Notes under the pieces: model-generated | What the model saw: only the letters and a program-made list of their open reading frames with translations | The model's database searches: none | Told to the model about the DNA's origin: nothing | Assembly (NCBI GenBank): GCA_047601745.1 | Contig: JASGIS010000001.1 | Span: 3,968,001-4,032,000, forward strand | Direction of reading: 5' to 3' | Source: JAKPAM01 sp047601745 | GTDB taxonomy: Bacteria > Pseudomonadota > Gammaproteobacteria > Burkholderiales > Burkholderiaceae_E | DNA length: 64,000 bases | Shown here: positions 45,858-53,671 of the stretch, one piece after another | How positions within the stretch are numbered: position 1 is the first letter of the stretch | Layout: every line of letters starts with the position of its first letter | Translations under genes and position numbers: made by a program

Positions 45858-46637
45858 TCACTTGCCCTGGAAGTTCGGCGGGCGCTTGGCCAGGAACGCG
45901 GCGACGCCTTCCTTGAAGTCCGCCGTCTGGCCGGCCTGGTCCTGCAGCGTCGCTTCGAGTTCGAGCTGTTCGGACAGGCTGCGTTCGCCGCTGCCGTTGA
46001 GCGCCTGCTTGATCAGCGCGTACGCGCGCGTCGGCATCGTCGCCAGGTGCCGCGCGAGCTTCTGCGCTTCGTCCTGCAGCGCGGCGTCGGGATACACCTT
46101 CCAGACCATGCCGTACGCGAGCGCATCGGCCGCGCTGATCTTGTCGGCGAGGATCGCCAGCGCGCGGGCGCGCACGTCGCCGACGTAGCGCGGCAGGAAG
46201 TACGTGCTGCCGGCGTCCGGTACCAGGCCGATCTTCGAGAACGCCTGCAGGAACGACGCCGATTCGGCGGCCAGCACGATGTCGCCGGCCAGCGCGATGC
46301 TCATGCCGGCGCCGGCGGCCACGCCGTTGACGGCGGTGATCACCGGCTTGGGCATCGCCCGCAGGCCTTCGATCGTCGGGTGGTAACGCTTGCGCAGCGT
46401 TTCGCCCGCCGAGCCGGTGCCGCCCGAGCGCGACGCCAGGTCGGCGCCCGCCGAGAAACCGCGGCCCGCGCCGGTGATGACGACCGCGCGGATCGACGCG
46501 TCGTCGCCGACGCGCTGCACGGTGTCCTTCAGTTGATCCATCAGCTCGGCGTTCAGTGCATTGAGCACCGTCGGCCGATTCAGCGTGATCGTCGCCACGC
46601 CGGCGTCCACATTGCAAAGGATGGCCTGTTCGCTCAT
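45858..46637 (-). CDS. Enoyl-CoA hydratase/isomerase, AtuE position (PaaG-like sequence)
   Basis: A 259-residue crotonase-fold protein. The oxyanion-hole segments GRGFSAGADLASR and VNGVAAGAGMSIALAGDIVLAAESASFLQAF are clear. The second half (KIGLVPDAGSTYFLPRYVG) is closer to PaaG-type isomerases than to LiuC-type hydratases. In the atu pathway the expected step here is isohexenylglutaconyl-CoA hydration, so the exact reaction is open. Three in-frame starts exist. I chose ATG 46637 (MSEQAILC) because GGAG lies seven bases upstream. Confidence 0.85.
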   Translation of the reverse strand: MSEQAILCNVDAGVATITLNRPTVLNALNAELMDQLKDTVQRVGDDASIRAVVITGAGRGFSAGADLASRSGGTGSAGETLRKRYHPTIEGLRAMPKPVITAVNGVAAGAGMSIALAGDIVLAAESASFLQAFSKIGLVPDAGSTYFLPRYVGDVRARALAILADKISAADALAYGMVWKVYPDAALQDEAQKLARHLATMPTRAYALIKQALNGSGERSLSEQLELEATLQDQAGQTADFKEGVAAFLAKRPPNFQGK

Positions 46638-46683
46638 CGTCATCTCCACTTCTATCGAAAAAGTTGATCGCGGGTGATCGTAC

Positions 46684-46821
46684 GCTTCCGGCCGGCGGGC
46701 GTCTGCGTTTCTGGCCGGAGGGCATCTGCGCTTCCAGCCGGAAGGCGTTTCTGCTTCCAGGCGGAAGGCGTTTCCGCTTCCAGCCGGAGGGCGTTTCCGC
46801 TTCTAGCCGGAAGGCGTTTGC
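46684..46821. repeat. Six tandem copies of a 23-bp repeat
   Basis: Six consecutive 23-bp units (consensus GCTTCCAGCCGGAAGGCGTTTCC, copies at 46684, 46707, 46730, 46753, 46776 and 46799) fill the gap between the hydratase and the carboxylase genes. Each unit can form a small hairpin (CTTCC-loop-GGAAG). The first two copies are the most diverged. The last copy contains the TAG stop (46803-46805) and final codons of the carboxylase gene. The length is not a multiple of three, so copy changes could alter that C-terminus. Confidence 0.93.
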
Positions 46822-48845
46822 GTTTCGGCCGCCGGCGCTTCGATTCTCAGCATCAGGCGGTCCGGCGCCACCTGCTGGCCGACCGCGACGGCGAGATTGC
46901 GGACCAGGCCGTCGATCGGCGCGGCGATCCGGTGTTCCATCTTCATCGCTTCGATAGACAGCAGGATCTGGCCGCGCGATACCGGCTGTCCGTCGGCGAT
47001 GTTGACCGCGACGATCTGTCCGTGCATCTTCGCGACGATCTCGCCGTCGTGTTCGCCGCCGCTGCGCGTCGGCGGTTCGCGATCGAGGTCGTCGAAGCTC
47101 GCGCCGATGCCGTCCAGGTCCAGATACCCGGCATCGGCGCGGCCGGTGTACCGGCCGCGCAGGCGCAGGCCGTCGACGTCGAGCAGGCCCGGCGTCGCGG
47201 CGTCGATGCCGATCGAGAACGTCGCCGCCTCGCCGCTCGCGTCGGACGACGGACGGACGGCGACCTCGAAGCGGCCTTCGCCGAGCGTGCGCACGCGGGC
47301 CCGCCAGGTCTGGTCGCCCACGCGCAGCCGCAGCGGGCGTTCGTGCGCGCCGGCGCTCGACCACGACGCCAGGTCGCCATGAGCCGCGCCGAGCTGGTCG
47401 ACGCGCAACGCCGCCGCGCAGGCGATCCAGCGCGCGTCGGGAGTCGGCGCGCACCATGAGCCGGAGGCGTCGGCCAGCCAGCGGGTCGACAGCGCGGGCG
47501 CGACGAAGTGCGGATCGCGCAGGCAGGCGATCAGGTAGTCGCGGTTGGTCGTCAGCCCGGCGATCGTGCTGGCCTGCAGCGCCGCGATCAGCTTGCGGCG
47601 CGCCTGCTCGCGATCGCTGCCGTGCGCGATCAGTTTGGCGATCATCGAATCGTAGTGCGGCGAGATCGACGCCTGCGGCGCCAGGCCGTGGTCGACGCGC
47701 ACGTCCTGTCCTTCGGCCAGCGACCAGGCGTCGATCCGTCCCGACTGCGGCACGAAGCCGGCGAACGCGTCCTCGGCGCACAGCCGCGCCTCGATCGCGT
47801 GGCCGTCCAGGCGGATTTCGTCCTGGCCCAGCGGCAGCGGTTCGCCTTGCGCGACGCGCAACTGCCATTCGACCAGGTCGAGTCCGGTGATCGCCTCGGT
47901 CACCGGATGCTCGACCTGCAGCCGCGTGTTCATCTCGAGGAAGTAGAACTGCCCGTCCGGCGCCAGCAGGTATTCGATCGTGCCGGCGCCGACGTAGCCG
48001 ACCTCGCGCGCGAGCCTGACGGCCGCTTCGCCCATCCGCTGGCGCAAGCCGGCGTCGACGCCCGGAGCGGGCGCTTCTTCGAGCACCTTCTGGTTGCGCC
48101 GCTGCGTCGAGCAGTCGCGCTCGCCCAGGTAGACGTAGCCGCCGTGCCGGTCGCCGAACACCTGGACCTCGACGTGCCGGGCAGTCTCGAGCAGCCGTTC
48201 GAGCAGCAGCGTGCCGTCGCCGAACGCGCCCAGCGCCTCGGTGCGCGCCGCGCGCAGCAGGCCGATCAGCGCGGCCTCGTCGTCGACGTCGTCGCAACGG
48301 CGCATGCCGCGGCCGCCGCCGCCGGCCGCCGCCTTGATCATCAGCGGCGTGCCGATCTTGCGCGCCTCGGCCACGAGCAGCGCTTCGTCCTGGCCGGCGT
48401 CCGCGTAGCCGGGCAGGCACGGCACGCCGATGCGCCGCGCGAGCTGCTTGGCCGCCGACTTGTTGCCCAGCGCATCGATCGCCGCCGCCGGTGGGCCGAC
48501 GAAGACCAGACCGGCTTCATCGCAGGCCCGCGCGAAGTCGGCGTTCTCGGACAGGAATCCGTAGCCCGGATGGACGGCCTGGGCGCCGGCGCGCCGGCAC
48601 GCGTCGATCACCCGAGGGATCGACAGGTAGCTGTCGCGCGCGGCCGCCGGGCCGATCGGCACGGCCAGGTCGGCCAGCCGGACGTGGCGGGCGTCGCGGT
48701 CGGCGTCCGAGTGGACGGCGACGGTGCGCAGGCCGAGGCGGCGCGCGGTGTCGATCACGCGGCACGCGATCTCGCCGCGGTTGGCGATCAGCAGCGTATC
48801 GAACGGGGTCGCGCGGACGTCGCGACGCGGAGCAGGGCCGTTCAT
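46803..48845 (-). CDS. Biotin-dependent acyl-CoA carboxylase alpha subunit (AtuF-like)
   Basis: A 680-residue biotin carboxylase-BCCP protein. The ATP-grasp carboxylase domain carries LLIANRGEIACRVIDTARRLG, MIKAAAGGGGRGMRRC and FYFLEMNTRLQVEHPVTE. A central BT-type linker follows, then the BCCP domain with the biotinylated Lys in EAMKMEHRIAAPIDG near residue 640. It pairs with the carboxyltransferase two genes upstream. Sequence alone does not separate geranyl-CoA from methylcrotonyl-CoA carboxylase; the AtuA neighbour favours geranyl-CoA. The C-terminal residues ETQTPSG come from the 23-bp repeat. Confidence 0.88.
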   Translation of the reverse strand: MNGPAPRRDVRATPFDTLLIANRGEIACRVIDTARRLGLRTVAVHSDADRDARHVRLADLAVPIGPAAARDSYLSIPRVIDACRRAGAQAVHPGYGFLSENADFARACDEAGLVFVGPPAAAIDALGNKSAAKQLARRIGVPCLPGYADAGQDEALLVAEARKIGTPLMIKAAAGGGGRGMRRCDDVDDEAALIGLLRAARTEALGAFGDGTLLLERLLETARHVEVQVFGDRHGGYVYLGERDCSTQRRNQKVLEEAPAPGVDAGLRQRMGEAAVRLAREVGYVGAGTIEYLLAPDGQFYFLEMNTRLQVEHPVTEAITGLDLVEWQLRVAQGEPLPLGQDEIRLDGHAIEARLCAEDAFAGFVPQSGRIDAWSLAEGQDVRVDHGLAPQASISPHYDSMIAKLIAHGSDREQARRKLIAALQASTIAGLTTNRDYLIACLRDPHFVAPALSTRWLADASGSWCAPTPDARWIACAAALRVDQLGAAHGDLASWSSAGAHERPLRLRVGDQTWRARVRTLGEGRFEVAVRPSSDASGEAATFSIGIDAATPGLLDVDGLRLRGRYTGRADAGYLDLDGIGASFDDLDREPPTRSGGEHDGEIVAKMHGQIVAVNIADGQPVSRGQILLSIEAMKMEHRIAAPIDGLVRNLAVAVGQQVAPDRLMLRIEAPAAETQTPSG

Positions 48846-48858
48846 CGCGGACCCCGGC

Positions 48859-50010
48859 TCAACGACCGCGGGGCATGATGCCCATGGTCTTGGCGATGAT
48901 GCCCAGCATGATCTCGTCGGCGCCGCCGCCGATCGAGCCGAGCCGGGAGTCGCGCCACGCGCGGTTGACGCGGGTGTCGTGGATGTAGCCCATGCCGCCG
49001 CAGAACTGCACGCACCAGTCGGCGATCTCGCGCGACATCCGCGCGCCCTTGAGCTTGAGCATCGACGCGAGCTGCGTGACGTCGTTGCCTTCGACGTACA
49101 GCTTGGTCGCGCGGTAGAGCAGCGAGCGCACGGCCTCGACCTCGGCCTTGAGTTCGGCGAGCTTGTAGTGGATGTACTGGTTGTCGAGCAGCGGCTTGCC
49201 GAAAGCGATCCGCTCGCGCAGGTAGTTGATCGTCTCGGTCAGCACGTAGTCGGCGCCCAGCGACTTGGCGCCGGCGAACAGCCGCTCTTCCTGGAACTGC
49301 ATCATCTGGTAAGTGAAGCCCATGCCTTCCTCGCCGATCCGGTAGCGCTGCGGGATCCGTACGTCGTCGAGGAAGATCTGCGCGGTGTCCGACGAGTTCA
49401 TGCCGGCCTTCTTCAGCTTCTTGGCGATCTCGACGCCCTTGGTCTTCATCGGCACGACCATCAGCGTCTTGTTCCGATGCGGATTGCCGTCGGACGTGTT
49501 CGCCAGCAGGCACATCCAGTCGGCCTGCGTGCCGTTGGTCGTCCACATCTTGCCGCCGCGGATCACGTAGTCGTCGCCGTCCTTGCGCGCGGTCGTCTTG
49601 ATCGACGCGACGTCCGAGCCGGCACCGACCTCGGACACGCCCAGGCAGGCGACGTAGTCGCCGGCGATCGACGGCGCGAGGAACTCCTTGCGCAGCTCGT
49701 CCGAGCCGAAGCGCGCGAGCGCGGGCGTGGCCATGTCGGTCTGCACGCCGATCGCCATCGGTATGCCGCCGCAGTGGATGACGCCCATCGCCTCGGCCAT
49801 CGCCACCGAATACGAATAATCGAGGCCGAGGCCGCCGTATTCGACCGGCTTGTTGACGCCGAGGAAGCCCAGCTTGCCCATCTTCTTGAACAGTTCATGG
49901 GCCGGGAAGATCTCGTTCTTTTCCCATTCGTCGACGAACGGGTTGATCTCGGATTCGGCGAAGCGGCGCAGCGAGTCCTGCATCTGCAGGTGCTGTTCGG
50001 TGTAGATCAT
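48859..50010 (-). CDS. Acyl-CoA dehydrogenase, AtuD-like (citronellyl-CoA dehydrogenase)
   Basis: A 383-residue flavoenzyme. Family motifs: LGVSEVGAGSDVASIKTTARK near residue 125, KMWTTNGTQADWMCLLANT, and CVQFCGGMGYIHDTRVNRAWRDSRLGSIGGGADEIMLGII. The catalytic Glu is probably the one in GGADEI. In the atu pathway the enzyme makes cis-geranyl-CoA from citronellyl-CoA. The ATG at 50010 gives MIYTEQHLQMQDSLRRFAE, the usual start for the group. It lies between the two carboxylase subunit genes, an order also seen in Pseudomonas atuCDEF. Confidence 0.88.
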   Translation of the reverse strand: MIYTEQHLQMQDSLRRFAESEINPFVDEWEKNEIFPAHELFKKMGKLGFLGVNKPVEYGGLGLDYSYSVAMAEAMGVIHCGGIPMAIGVQTDMATPALARFGSDELRKEFLAPSIAGDYVACLGVSEVGAGSDVASIKTTARKDGDDYVIRGGKMWTTNGTQADWMCLLANTSDGNPHRNKTLMVVPMKTKGVEIAKKLKKAGMNSSDTAQIFLDDVRIPQRYRIGEEGMGFTYQMMQFQEERLFAGAKSLGADYVLTETINYLRERIAFGKPLLDNQYIHYKLAELKAEVEAVRSLLYRATKLYVEGNDVTQLASMLKLKGARMSREIADWCVQFCGGMGYIHDTRVNRAWRDSRLGSIGGGADEIMLGIIAKTMGIMPRGR

Positions 50011-50089
50011 GGCGAAATTCTCCGGGATGAAGCAGCAATCAGAGGCTGAGAGTTTCTTGGGCGGGCATGGACTTAGGGCTCCGCGCCTC

Positions 50090-51733
50090 TCAGGGGCGGG
50101 CGACGCCGAACTGCATCGGACGGACCCGGCGGCGTTCGGCGGCCAGGCAGACGTCGAACGCCAGCCCCAGCACGCGGCGCGTGTCGCGCGGGTCGATGAC
50201 GCCGTCGTCGAGCAGGCGTCCGCTGGTATAGAAGGCGCCCGATTGCGAATCGAAGTTCTCGACGATCTTGCGTTGCAGCGCATCGAGCTTGGCTTCGTCG
50301 ATCGGCTCGCCCTTTCGCTTGGCGCCGCCCTCGGCGACGATGCGCATCGTCAGCGCCGCCTGTTCGCCGCCCATCACCGCGGTCTTGGCGTTCGGCCACG
50401 AGAACACGAAGCGCGGGCCGAACGAGCGTCCGCACATCCCGTAGTTGCCGGCGCCGAACGACGCGCCGCAGTGCAGCGTGATCGACGGCACCGTCGCGTT
50501 CGACACCGCCTGGATCATCTTCGAGCCGTGCTTGATCATGCCGGCCTGCTCGCTGGCCTTGCCGACGATGTAGCCGGTCGTGTTCTGCAGGTACAGCAGC
50601 GCGATGCCGGCCTGGCAGCAGCTCTGGATGAAGTGCGTGGCCTTGGTCGCGCCGGCCGGATCGAGCGGGCCGTTGTTCGTGATGATGCCGATCGGGTGTC
50701 CGTACAGCGACGCGTGCCCGCACAGCGTCGGCGGGCCGTAGTCGGCGCCGAACTCGAGAAACTCGGAGCGATCGACGATCCGCGCGATGATCTCGCGCAT
50801 GTCCAGCGGCCGGCGGAAGTCCAGTTGCGCGATGCCGGCCAGTTCGTTCGGCGAGTAGCGCGGCGCCAGCGCCGGATCGCCGAAATCGAGCGGGCGGGGC
50901 GGATGGCGATCGGCGCTGGTGTTGGCCTCGAACTGCAGCCGCGACAGCAGCTCGCGGGCGATGCGGATGCCGTCGGCGTCGTCCTCGGCCAGGTATTCGC
51001 CCAGGCCCGACACCGAGGTGTGCATCGCGGCGCCGCCCAGCTCCTCGTCGGTGGCGATCTCGCCGGTGGCGGCCTTGAGCAGCGGCGGGCCGGCCAGGAA
51101 GGCCTTGGCCCGGCCCTTGACCATGATCACGTAGTCGGACAGGCCGGGCATGTAGGCGCCGCCGGCGGTCGACGAACCATGGACGACGGCGATCACCGGC
51201 AGGCCGGCGGCTGACAGCCGGGCCAGGTTGTAGAACACGCGGCCGCCTTCGATGAAGCCTTCGACCTTGTACTTGAGCAGGTTGGCGCCCGCCGATTCGA
51301 TCAACTGCACGTACGGCAGGCGGTTTTCGAGCGCCAGATGCTGGGCGCGCAGGATCTTGTCGCGGCCGATCGCCTGGATCGCGCCGGCATCGATGCCCGA
51401 GTCGCTGATGCTGACGACGACGCGGCTGCCGCCGACGTAGCCGATGCCGCAGATGACACCGCCGCCGGGCACGCTGGTGGCCGGGTCCGGGTCCTCGACC
51501 AGGTAGCCGGCCAGCGTCGACAGCTCGAGCCACGGCGCGCCCGGGTCGAGCAGCAGCGCGAGGCGCTCGCGCGGCAGCAGTTGCCCGCGGCGGTCGAACA
51601 GCGGCTTGGCCCGCGCCGAGGCGTCGCGCGCGCGCTGTTCGAGCGCGCGCAGTTCGGCGACCATCGCCAGCAGCGCCTGTTCGTGTTCGGCAAAGGCTGG
51701 CGTCGAGGTGTCGATCTGCGAGGTGAGGATCAT
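50090..51733 (-). CDS. Acyl-CoA carboxylase beta (carboxyltransferase) subunit, AtuC-like
   Basis: A 547-residue carboxyltransferase. Hallmarks: HGSSTAGGAYMPGLSDYVIM, FLAGPPLLKAATGEIATDEELGGAAMH in the N-half, and LLYLQNTTGYIVGKASEQAGMIKHGSKM, HCGASFGAGNYGMCGR and FSWPNAKTAVMGGEQAALTM in the C-half. It transfers CO2 from biotin to the gamma-methyl group of a branched enoyl-CoA. Structures of geranyl-CoA and methylcrotonyl-CoA carboxylases show a bulky-to-small residue change in the substrate pocket, which alignment could test. The ATG at 51733 overlaps the SDR stop (ATGA). Confidence 0.9.
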   Translation of the reverse strand: MILTSQIDTSTPAFAEHEQALLAMVAELRALEQRARDASARAKPLFDRRGQLLPRERLALLLDPGAPWLELSTLAGYLVEDPDPATSVPGGGVICGIGYVGGSRVVVSISDSGIDAGAIQAIGRDKILRAQHLALENRLPYVQLIESAGANLLKYKVEGFIEGGRVFYNLARLSAAGLPVIAVVHGSSTAGGAYMPGLSDYVIMVKGRAKAFLAGPPLLKAATGEIATDEELGGAAMHTSVSGLGEYLAEDDADGIRIARELLSRLQFEANTSADRHPPRPLDFGDPALAPRYSPNELAGIAQLDFRRPLDMREIIARIVDRSEFLEFGADYGPPTLCGHASLYGHPIGIITNNGPLDPAGATKATHFIQSCCQAGIALLYLQNTTGYIVGKASEQAGMIKHGSKMIQAVSNATVPSITLHCGASFGAGNYGMCGRSFGPRFVFSWPNAKTAVMGGEQAALTMRIVAEGGAKRKGEPIDEAKLDALQRKIVENFDSQSGAFYTSGRLLDDGVIDPRDTRRVLGLAFDVCLAAERRRVRPMQFGVARP

Positions 51734-52641
51734 AGTCCGTCCAGTACCCGTGGCCGGCTGGCCAGGTGGAATCCATCGAAGGCCTGGCAGGCGGGCGACG
51801 GGTGCGTCATCGGCTGCAGCGGCCAGTTGTGCTTGGCATTGGGCACGCCGCCATCGATCCTGATGCAGGTGCCGGTGATGAAGGCCGCGCCTTCCGACAG
51901 CAGGAAGACGATGGCGGCCGCGATCTCGGATTCGGTACCGAAGCGTTGCAGCGGCACCTTGGGAGGCAGCGTGCGGATCATCGCCTTGGTTTCGTCGTCG
52001 TAGGTGTCGAAGCCGCTCGATCCGATCCAGCCCGGCGCGACGGCGTTGACGCGGATGCCGTACTGGCCCCATTCGCTGGCCGCGGTCTCGGTCAGGTTCA
52101 GCATGCCGGCGCGGGCCGCGCCCGAATGCGCCATGCCGGGCATGCCGTTCCACATGTCGGCGACCATGTTGACGATCGCGCCGCCATGGTCGCGCATGTG
52201 CAGCCGGAGCGCGGCCTGCATGCACAGGAAACCGCCGTGCAGGTTGTTGCGGACGACCGAATCCCAGCCCTTGAGCGACAGCGCCTCGAGGGGCGCCGAG
52301 TACTGGCCGCCGGCGTTGTTGACGAGCGCGTCGAGCCGGCCATGGTCGGCGACGATGGCCTTGAACGCCTGATCGACGGCGGCCTCGTCGCGGATGTCGC
52401 AGGTGTACAGCGACGCCCGACCGCCGTTGGCGGCGATCTCGGCCTGGACCGCTTCGAGCTTGTCGCGCTTGCGGCCGATCATCGCGATGGTCGCGCCGAG
52501 CTGCGCCAGCTCGTGTGCCGTGCAGCGGCCGATGCCCGATCCGGCGCCGGTGACCACGATGAGTTGGCCGTCGAACAACCCGGGCCGGTAGATCGAGCGA
52601 TAGCGCGAGCCCGCGGGCCTGGCACCGGAATCAGCATTCAT
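51730..52641 (-). CDS. SDR-family reductase, AtuB position, lacking the YxxxK motif
   Basis: A 303-residue short-chain dehydrogenase fold. The dinucleotide motif TGAGSGIG near residue 32 and NNAGG near residue 109 are present. Where most SDRs have YxxxK, this one has HSGAARAG followed by MLNLTETAASEWG. That matches peroxisomal trans-2-enoyl-CoA reductase (PECR) and dienoyl-CoA reductase types, so reduction of an enoyl-CoA double bond is more likely than alcohol oxidation. A C-terminal tail of about 45 residues follows the fold. It is the first gene of the minus-strand operon, next to the probable operator. Confidence 0.85.
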   Translation of the reverse strand: MNADSGARPAGSRYRSIYRPGLFDGQLIVVTGAGSGIGRCTAHELAQLGATIAMIGRKRDKLEAVQAEIAANGGRASLYTCDIRDEAAVDQAFKAIVADHGRLDALVNNAGGQYSAPLEALSLKGWDSVVRNNLHGGFLCMQAALRLHMRDHGGAIVNMVADMWNGMPGMAHSGAARAGMLNLTETAASEWGQYGIRVNAVAPGWIGSSGFDTYDDETKAMIRTLPPKVPLQRFGTESEIAAAIVFLLSEGAAFITGTCIRIDGGVPNAKHNWPLQPMTHPSPACQAFDGFHLASRPRVLDGL

Positions 52642-52727
52642 GGTCGGTCTCCTTCGTCGCAGCGGAATCGGCCTCGCGTGCGATCCCGCCGGAGACGGCG
52701 GGCGACGCGGCAGGACCGGGTTTCGTC

Positions 52728-52752
52728 ATTTAATGAGCGATGCTCAATAAAT
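52728..52752. promoter_or_regulatory. Probable AtuR-type operator 1 upstream of the SDR-carboxylase operon
   Basis: A 25-bp palindrome, ATTTA.TGAGC...GCTCA.TAAAT, perfect except for one pair and the 3-base centre. It lies 87 bases before the SDR start. Its 19-bp core (52731-52749) matches operator 2 at 16 of 19 positions. TetR regulators usually bind such sites, and the tetR gene faces the other way across this region. Confidence 0.75.
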
Positions 52753-52910
52753 CATCGCGCTGTTTCCGGTGAGCTGGCAAGTTGCAGTGCAGCAATCGGA
52801 TTCGCGGATTGCGGGCGGAGTAGGATCATGATCGGTGTACCCGCGATAAATGGAACGCACGGGCCGATCCTCGGTGGCAGGCTTGTCTTCCCTCGTCGAT
52901 TCGCCGAGAA

Positions 52911-52929
52911 TATTGAACGAAGCTCAATA
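52911..52929. promoter_or_regulatory. Probable AtuR-type operator 2 abutting the tetR start
   Basis: An imperfect 19-bp palindrome reading TATTGAACGAAGCTCAATA ends three bases before the first tetR ATG. With operator 1 it makes a pair, as reported for AtuR of Pseudomonas aeruginosa, which binds two inverted repeats in its intergenic region. Its position would block translation or transcription start and so autoregulate tetR-atuA. Confidence 0.7.
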
Positions 52930-52932
52930 ACG

Positions 52933-53613
52933 ATGATGGACGAACCGCAGCATCCCCGACGACGCAAGGCATCGCGCCGGCACGAGATCCTCGTCGCCGC
53001 CCGGCAGGTGTTCGTCGAGCATTCGTACGAGCGCGCGTCGGTCAGCGAGATCGCGTCGCGCGCCGGCTGCGTCGAGGGCACGCTGTACACGTATTTCCGC
53101 AACAAGCGCGATCTGCTCGACTCGGTGCTGGCCGATTTCTACGATGCGCTGATCGCCGACATCGAGCCGAACTTCGGTTCGATCCAGGGCACGCGCGACC
53201 GGCTCGGCTACCTGGCCGCGCGCCATCTGCAGATCAGCATCGACGATCCGGGCATGGGCCGGCTGATCCGCGAGGCGCGCGCCGCCGAGCCGTATTTCGG
53301 TTCGAAGCTGCACGGATTGAACCGGCGCTACAGCCAGTTCCTGATCCGGACGATCGAGGACGGTATCGAAAGGGGCGAACTGCGCGCCGATCTGGACGTC
53401 GCCGTCGCCCGCGACCTGCTGTTCGGCGGTCTCGAACACGTCAGCTCGACGCGCCTGGGCCGCGGGCGCCGGCTCGACCCGTCGAAGCTGGCGCGCGAGA
53501 TCGCCGCGCAGTTCCTAGACGGATGGCGCGACGGATCGCGTCCGGGTCCCGACGACGAACTGGCGCGGCGGCTCGAACGCGTCGAGCGGCGCCTCGACCT
53601 GTTGGCCAAATGA
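52933..53613 (+). CDS. TetR/AcrR-family regulator (AtuR-like)
   Basis: A 226-residue TetR-type repressor. The N-terminal helix-turn-helix is RHEILVAARQVFVEHSYERASVSEIASRAGCVEGTLYTYFRNKRDLLDSVL at about residues 17-66. The helical C-terminal ligand domain has no known signature. It is divergent from the SDR-carboxylase operon and only 58 bases upstream of atuA on the same strand, with two probable operators in its promoter. A terpenoid acyl-CoA would be a plausible inducer, by analogy with AtuR. Two adjacent ATG codons (52933, 52936) could start it. Confidence 0.85.
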   Translation: MMDEPQHPRRRKASRRHEILVAARQVFVEHSYERASVSEIASRAGCVEGTLYTYFRNKRDLLDSVLADFYDALIADIEPNFGSIQGTRDRLGYLAARHLQISIDDPGMGRLIREARAAEPYFGSKLHGLNRRYSQFLIRTIEDGIERGELRADLDVAVARDLLFGGLEHVSSTRLGRGRRLDPSKLAREIAAQFLDGWRDGSRPGPDDELARRLERVERRLDLLAK

Positions 53614-53671
53614 CGCGGGCGCGCGCGACCGGGACCGATCGCCGCGCTCGAACGAGGACAAGGAGGCAATC

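Noticed and set aside
46684..46821. CRISPR array reading of the 23-bp repeats
   Set aside because: The units are directly adjacent with no spacers, and no cas gene is near.
45858..52641. A leucine/isovalerate (liu) cluster
   Set aside because: The acyl-CoA dehydrogenase, carboxylase and hydratase would also fit liu, but AtuA, the SDR and the AtuR-like operator pair favour atu. Not fully excluded.
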